Positions 5,618 to 8,661 of a stretch of 8,661 nucleotides of DNA are shown piece after piece. Under the pieces are notes generated by a model that worked only from the letters and a program-made list of their open reading frames with translations, searched no databases and was not told the origin of the DNA. The translations under genes and the position numbers were made by a program. Within the stretch, counting starts at the first letter, position 1; each line of letters opens with the position of its first letter. The DNA lies in contig JAKFUW010000115.1 of the NCBI GenBank assembly GCA_021732545.1, forward strand, positions 1 to 8,661, in the 5' to 3' direction. The DNA is from Alphaproteobacteria bacterium (GTDB lineage Bacteria > Pseudomonadota > Alphaproteobacteria > Rickettsiales > UBA3002).

Positions 5618-5629
5618 GGCATATTGACC

Positions 5630-5640
5630 GTCATTGCGCG
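5630..5640. repeat. Half-copy of the GTCATTGCG repeat
   Basis: GTCATTGCG (5630-5638) followed by CG matches the start of the repeat at 4732, but no inverted CGCAATGAC partner follows within the gap to dctA. It looks like the remains of a second copy. The match is short, so it could be chance. Confidence 0.35.
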
Positions 5641-5653
5641 GCTGGCTTTCTTC

Positions 5654-5676
5654 TTCCTCCCCCTCTGGGGGAGGAA
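5654..5676. other. Perfect stem-loop downstream of the permease, possible weak terminator
   Basis: TTCCTCCCCC (5654-5663) pairs perfectly with GGGGGAGGAA (5667-5676) around a TCT triloop. The 10-bp stem is very stable, but only TTTC follows it on the plus strand, so termination would be inefficient. The rest of the 262-bp gap between the permease and dctA shows no gene and no confident promoter. Confidence 0.5.
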
Positions 5677-5879
5677 TTTCACGCCATGGGCTCAAGACGT
5701 AGTTCTCGCTTCTGCGAAGGCATCGCCCGAAGCAGTCTCATTTTTACATCCAGATCGCTTCGTCGTGCTTATGCACTCCTCGCGAAAGCGTCTAAAATTG
5801 CTGCAGCGCACAGTCAAAATTTGCATTGCCGCGCGTTTCCTGCTTTGTGTCACTTCCCCAAACAGGAAGGATCCGATTC

Positions 5880-7214
5880 ATGGCTGCACCCATAGCTACA
5901 ACGGCTAAAAAACCTAAAAAACCGTGGTATCGTGATTTATTTGCACAAGTGCTGATTGCCTTGTTTGCGGGTATTGCGATTGGCCATTATGCGCCTGTTA
6001 CGGGTGAAGCGCTCAAACCATTAGGTGATGCGTTTATCAATTTGATTAAAATGATGATCGGGCCGATTATTTTCTGCACCATCGTCACGGGCGTGGCGGG
6101 CATCGGTAACATGCGCCAAGCGGGGCGCGTGGGCATCAAGGCACTGATTTACTTTGAAATTGTCACCACCATTGCGCTGCTGATTGGCATCTTTGCCGTT
6201 CATACGTTTCAGCCAGGAGCAGGCATGGCGATTGGCCATTCGGTTGATTCTGAATCGCTCGCGATGGTGAAGGAAAAAACCGCTGAACATATGATGACCA
6301 CCACCGAATTTATGCTCAACATCATTCCCAAAACCTTTGTCAGCGGCCTCACCGAAGGTCAGATATTGCAAGTGCTGTGCATCGCGCTGTTTTTTGCGGC
6401 AGGCCTTGCCATGATGGGCGAAAAAGGCAAACCCGTGGCCGATGGTATCGAGGCATTGTCGCATGTGGTATTCAACATCATCACCATGATCGTGAAACTC
6501 GCACCATTCGGGGTGCTGGGCGCAACCGCCTTTGCGGTGAGTAAATTTGGGGTGGGTTCGCTCGCCGATTTAGGCGGATTAATGCTCGTGTTTTTTGGAT
6601 CATGTATTGCATTCGTTATCGTAATTTTAGGCGCGGTGATGAAATTCTATTGCCGCCTGAGCCTGTTTCAGTTTCTGCGCTACATCCGCGAAGAAATTGC
6701 GATCAGCTTCGGCACCGCCTCGTCTGAGACGGTATTGCCACGCATGATCGACAAAATGACAGCACTAGGCTGTGCGCGCCCCGTAGTCGGCATGGTGTTG
6801 CCCACGGGCTATTCGTTCAACCTCGATGGCACCACGCTCTATCTTTCCATGGCGGCGATGTTTGTGGCCTATGCCACGGGTGTGGAACTCACCCATTGGC
6901 AAGAAGCCACGTTAATCGGTATTCTGCTGGTGACATCCAAGGGGGCAGCGGCAGTCTATGGCGCGGCATTTGTGGTGCTGGCAGCCACCCTCAATGCGCT
7001 GCAAGTCTTCCCCGAAGATCAGATGGCGGTGGCGCTTGCTTTGCTCTTTTCCATTGATCGCATTATGGCGCCAGGCCGCGTGCTCACCAACCTGATTGGT
7101 AATGGCGTGGCAACATTGGCCATCTCCAAATGGGAAAACGCCCTCAATTATGAACAAGCACGCGCCATCCTCGCGCAAACGCGTAAGCCTGAGTTAGAGA
7201 CAGCGGTGAAGTAA
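5880..7214 (+). CDS. dctA: C4-dicarboxylate:cation symporter, DctA type
   Basis: This inner-membrane secondary carrier of the SLC1/DAACS family (the GltPh fold) is predicted to import succinate, fumarate and malate with cations. The 444-aa protein is close in length to E. coli DctA (428). It has the N-terminal KPWYRDLFAQVLIALFAGI (14-32), IGPIIFCTIVTGVAGI (60-75), the hairpin-1 serine motif TASSETVLPR (279-288), PTGYSFNLDGTTLYL (308-322), SKGAAAV at hairpin 2 (353-359) and the last helix DRIMAPGRVLTNLIGNG (393-409). In that helix R400 and N404 keep the carboxylate-binding residues. The amino-group-binding aspartate of aspartate/glutamate carriers is A397, and a sodium-ligand aspartate is N408, as in DctA proteins. 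The start is ATG 5880, with AGGAAGGA 8 nt upstream; an in-frame TTG at 5826 adds only non-family residues. No sigma54 (-24/-12) site was seen upstream. Confidence 0.95.
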   Translation: MAAPIATTAKKPKKPWYRDLFAQVLIALFAGIAIGHYAPVTGEALKPLGDAFINLIKMMIGPIIFCTIVTGVAGIGNMRQAGRVGIKALIYFEIVTTIALLIGIFAVHTFQPGAGMAIGHSVDSESLAMVKEKTAEHMMTTTEFMLNIIPKTFVSGLTEGQILQVLCIALFFAAGLAMMGEKGKPVADGIEALSHVVFNIITMIVKLAPFGVLGATAFAVSKFGVGSLADLGGLMLVFFGSCIAFVIVILGAVMKFYCRLSLFQFLRYIREEIAISFGTASSETVLPRMIDKMTALGCARPVVGMVLPTGYSFNLDGTTLYLSMAAMFVAYATGVELTHWQEATLIGILLVTSKGAAAVYGAAFVVLAATLNALQVFPEDQMAVALALLFSIDRIMAPGRVLTNLIGNGVATLAISKWENALNYEQARAILAQTRKPELETAVK

Positions 7215-7283
7215 GGCTATCCGAAAAGCATTTTTTATGTCTCCAGTCATAATACTGTAATACTTTTGATCCATAGTATTGGA

Positions 7284-8114
7284 ATGGTCGATGGATTATC
7301 AGAACTGGTGTTGTTTGTTGGTGAAGAACCCGAGCTAACTGCTCGCGTTAGGCAAGCAGTTGAGTGGGTTGCGTCTAAACCAGAAGGCCTTGCTATACTT
7401 CAACAGGCAAAGCAACTTCACGGCAAACCAATCACAATTATTACCAGCTCGAAAGTTTCTTTCACGGGATACGGCGATCATTCAAATAATAACGTCATTT
7501 TTGCCAACCCCTTAGTAAATGATCATACGTATCTTCATAGCCAAAATGGAGAACCGATTAACAATAGCTTAGAGAGATTCTTTGCTCACGAATTTATGCA
7601 TGCAACACAACCTGATGTATTGAATCATGCAAAACAGTACATTGCGAAACGTTCAGAAGTTTTTGAACGCTGTACTCCCGCTATCCCGTATGAACAATAT
7701 CAGCATCGTTTTAAAGCGATCAAAGATGACGATGATGCGGCAAAAGCATTGTTTGGGGAAATATACGATAAACACATCGGATCGAAAGCCGTTGAAACAA
7801 CATATGCTGCAATTCGAATACTTAGTGAAGATCCATTTGTTCAAGCGTTTTCAGCAAAATATGAAGTGCCCGCGATAGAGTTTGAAAATTTAATGATGAG
7901 TAAATATAAAGGCGAATCAGGCCGTATTTTAGATTACATCAACTCTGGTATCTATGAGGAATTGATAAAATCAACAGATAGAGTTTCTTTTATTGAGTCT
8001 GCTTTAACTTCTTTCCGTGAACATGTTCCTAAAAGTGCGGATACACGCATTGAGCGTGGCAGTGAAAGTACAAAACCTAAGCCACGCGAAGGAGGATGGG
8101 CAGAAGAACCTTAA
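7284..8114 (+). CDS. Predicted zincin (HExxH) metalloprotease, effector/toxin-like
   Basis: I do not recognise a close family, but the 276-aa protein has a clear HEFMH zinc-protease motif (102-106) in a typical frame: a beta-strand-like NNNVIFANPL (68-77), then HSQNGEPINNSLERFFAHEFMHATQ (85-109). The same layout (beta-strand, Gly-x-Pro, helix with HExxH) occurs in M91-type secreted effectors such as NleD and in zincin toxin domains; that placement is inference. The third zinc ligand is not obvious. The C-terminal part is helical and ends in a charged, disordered-looking tail (about 255-276). No signal peptide or transmembrane helix is seen. An in-frame TTG at 7266 would add six residues; neither start has a good Shine-Dalgarno. 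Its AT-rich composition contrasts with dctA just upstream and suggests transfer. It has no immunity-type partner gene. Confidence 0.7.
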   Translation: MVDGLSELVLFVGEEPELTARVRQAVEWVASKPEGLAILQQAKQLHGKPITIITSSKVSFTGYGDHSNNNVIFANPLVNDHTYLHSQNGEPINNSLERFFAHEFMHATQPDVLNHAKQYIAKRSEVFERCTPAIPYEQYQHRFKAIKDDDDAAKALFGEIYDKHIGSKAVETTYAAIRILSEDPFVQAFSAKYEVPAIEFENLMMSKYKGESGRILDYINSGIYEELIKSTDRVSFIESALTSFREHVPKSADTRIERGSESTKPKPREGGWAEEP

Positions 8115-8196
8115 AAAAACCACTTAGTGTGTGAATGTGTAACTGCAATGCCGATTCTCATCGCTAACTCTTTGGCTAACGTAGAGTGAAATCAGA

Positions 8197-8439
8197 TCAG
8201 AGTAAGCGTTTATTCGCAAACGCTTTGCCTGATCCAGTTTTTAAATATTTTTCAAATTCCAGAGCCTTATACTTATCTGGAAACGCGCAGTACCATACCA
8301 ATTCCCACGGAGCAAATTTACTAGTGTGAGTTGACTTTCCGCTATTGTGATCTGCTACACGCTGCTTTAAATCAGCAGAAGCGCCATAGTAGAGTTGACC
8401 TGAAGAAGCGATACTTCGAATAATATAAACATACCACAT
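8197..8439 (-). CDS. Small GIY-YIG nuclease domain protein
   Basis: An 80-aa single-domain protein of the GIY-YIG superfamily (UvrC N-terminal-like, UPF0213-type). The GIY part is MWYVYIIRS (1-9), the YIG part is LYYGAS (16-21), the catalytic arginine is R27 in DLKQRVADHN, and the metal-binding glutamate is probably E61 or E63 in ALEFEKYLK. The C-terminal GSGKAFANKRLL is typical of this small subfamily. It is therefore likely a Mg-dependent DNA nuclease, although the biological role of such stand-alone proteins is mostly unknown. The ATG at 8439 has GGAG only 4 nt upstream (8444-8447), a tight spacing. It lies head-to-tail with tRNA-Leu, with a palindrome-rich stretch (8449-8551) between, and converges on the zincin gene across 82 bp that hold nothing I recognise. 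Confidence 0.88.
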   Translation of the reverse strand: MWYVYIIRSIASSGQLYYGASADLKQRVADHNSGKSTHTSKFAPWELVWYCAFPDKYKALEFEKYLKTGSGKAFANKRLL

Positions 8440-8448
8440 ATTGCTCCA

Positions 8449-8551
8449 GTCCGTCTTCGCTTATGCTTCGCTCCAGCTACGCCGGACAGGCTCCGCTATA
8501 ATCTCGCTCTTGCCCGGCTGCGCCAGGCGTAGCTCGAAGAGCGTAGCCTGG
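8449..8551. repeat. Palindrome-rich repeat cluster between the GIY-YIG gene and tRNA-Leu
   Basis: Three inverted pairs overlap here: GTCCG (8449-8453) with CGGAC (8483-8487); AGCTACGCC (8475-8483) with GGCGTAGCT (8526-8534); and a tight hairpin at 8523-8551 whose outer arms CCAGGC/GCCTGG and inner arms GCTC/GAGC pair, with an unpaired GTA on both sides and a GAA loop. The last arm includes the encoded CCA end of the tRNA. Short AGCGAAG/GCGTAGC motifs recur, as in alphaproteobacterial intergenic repeats. Confidence 0.6.
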
Positions 8552-8637
8552 TGCCCACGGCCGGGGTCGAACCGGCACAATCATCGCTGATCGAGGGATT
8601 TTAAGTCCCTTGCGTCTACCAGTTTCGCCACGTGGGC
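8549..8637 (-). tRNA. tRNA-Leu (anticodon UAA), CCA encoded
   Basis: The minus strand folds as a complete class II tRNA of 89 nt including CCA. The acceptor stem is GCCCACG (8637-8631) with CGTGGGC (8559-8553), discriminator A. The D-arm contains TGGCGAAACTGGTAGACGC, a leucine-tRNA hallmark. The anticodon stem is AGGGA/TCCCT with loop CTTAAAA (8605-8599), placing TAA at 8603-8601. A long variable arm and a T-arm GCCGG-TTCGACC-CCGGC follow. It decodes UUA, and UUG by wobble. Its promoter would lie beyond the right window edge. Confidence 0.96.
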
Positions 8638-8661
8638 ACGTGATTCACTAAGTCTCAGGGC

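Noticed and set aside
5566..5908. Plus-strand open frames across the permease-dctA gap
   Set aside because: They overlap the ends of both real genes and cover the stem-loop. There is no ribosome-binding site, and their sequence is explained by non-coding repeat DNA.
6021..6464. Minus-strand open frame opposite dctA
   Set aside because: It is a shadow of dctA, His-rich and with no start signals.
7213..7223. AAGGCTATCCG shared with the 3' arm of the long hairpin (3873-3883)
   Set aside because: An 11-base match is expected several times by chance in a window of this size, and nothing around 7213 continues the hairpin arm.
7250..7280. TAATACT direct repeats and AATACT/AGTATT inverted arms near the start of the zincin gene
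   Set aside because: They are short and AT-rich, without a matching promoter; likely coincidental.
7587..7616. Metzincin-type extended zinc motif after HEFMH
   Set aside because: The spacing and residues after the second histidine (A-T-Q-P-D) do not fit the HExxHxxGxxH/D pattern.
8549..8637. tRNA-Leu as the attachment site of a genomic island
   Set aside because: No integrase gene and no duplicate of the tRNA 3' end are present in the window.
1..8661. CRISPR array or multi-gene defence system
   Set aside because: No regularly spaced direct repeats and no cas, toxin-antitoxin, restriction or other defence gene sets are visible.

Overview
The window reads as a piece of an alphaproteobacterial chromosome, probably from a lineage with a mid-range GC genome rich in intergenic palindromes. 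The support is the sequence character of the Bax inhibitor-1 protein, the L20/L35/PheS proteins, a DctA-type carrier, and several dispersed palindromic repeats. The order or genus cannot be fixed from the sequence alone.

Left part (1-1950, minus strand): a translation operon rpmI (L35) - rplT (L20) - pheS (PheRS alpha subunit), driven by a good sigma70-like promoter at about 1922-1950 and preceded by a leader of about 130 nt with three successive hairpins. A 68-bp palindromic repeat sits between rplT and pheS and runs to within 6 nt of the pheS start codon. The end of another copy lies at the left window edge, just downstream of pheS. infC is not next to rpmI, and pheT, if present, is beyond the left edge.

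Centre (2029-5617, plus strand): an AT-richer gene of unknown function (2029-2667); a seven-helix BI-1/YccA membrane protein with its own promoter; a second full 68-bp repeat; a strong intrinsic terminator (3605-3638); then a promoter, a small perfect operator-like palindrome and a roughly 146-nt imperfect long hairpin, all ahead of a SprA-related protein (3902-4696). That protein carries two copies of the family's GPDG module, both with a degraded HExxH site. An 89-bp repeat of a different family precedes a YadH-like ABC-2 permease that has no ATPase gene beside it.

Right part (5618-8661): an intergenic stretch with a half-repeat and a perfect 10-bp stem-loop, then a DctA-type dicarboxylate symporter (5880-7214). 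Next come an AT-rich gene for an HExxH zincin-like protein of effector/toxin type (7284-8114), a small GIY-YIG nuclease gene on the minus strand (8197-8439), a palindrome-rich stretch, and a complete tRNA-Leu(UAA) gene on the minus strand (8549-8637).

The genes are mostly independent units: translation machinery, membrane homeostasis/transport, and a few accessory genes. No CRISPR array, integrase, transposase or multi-gene defence cassette is visible. The most unusual items are the duplicated, apparently catalytically dead SprA-related protein and the long hairpin in its putative leader.
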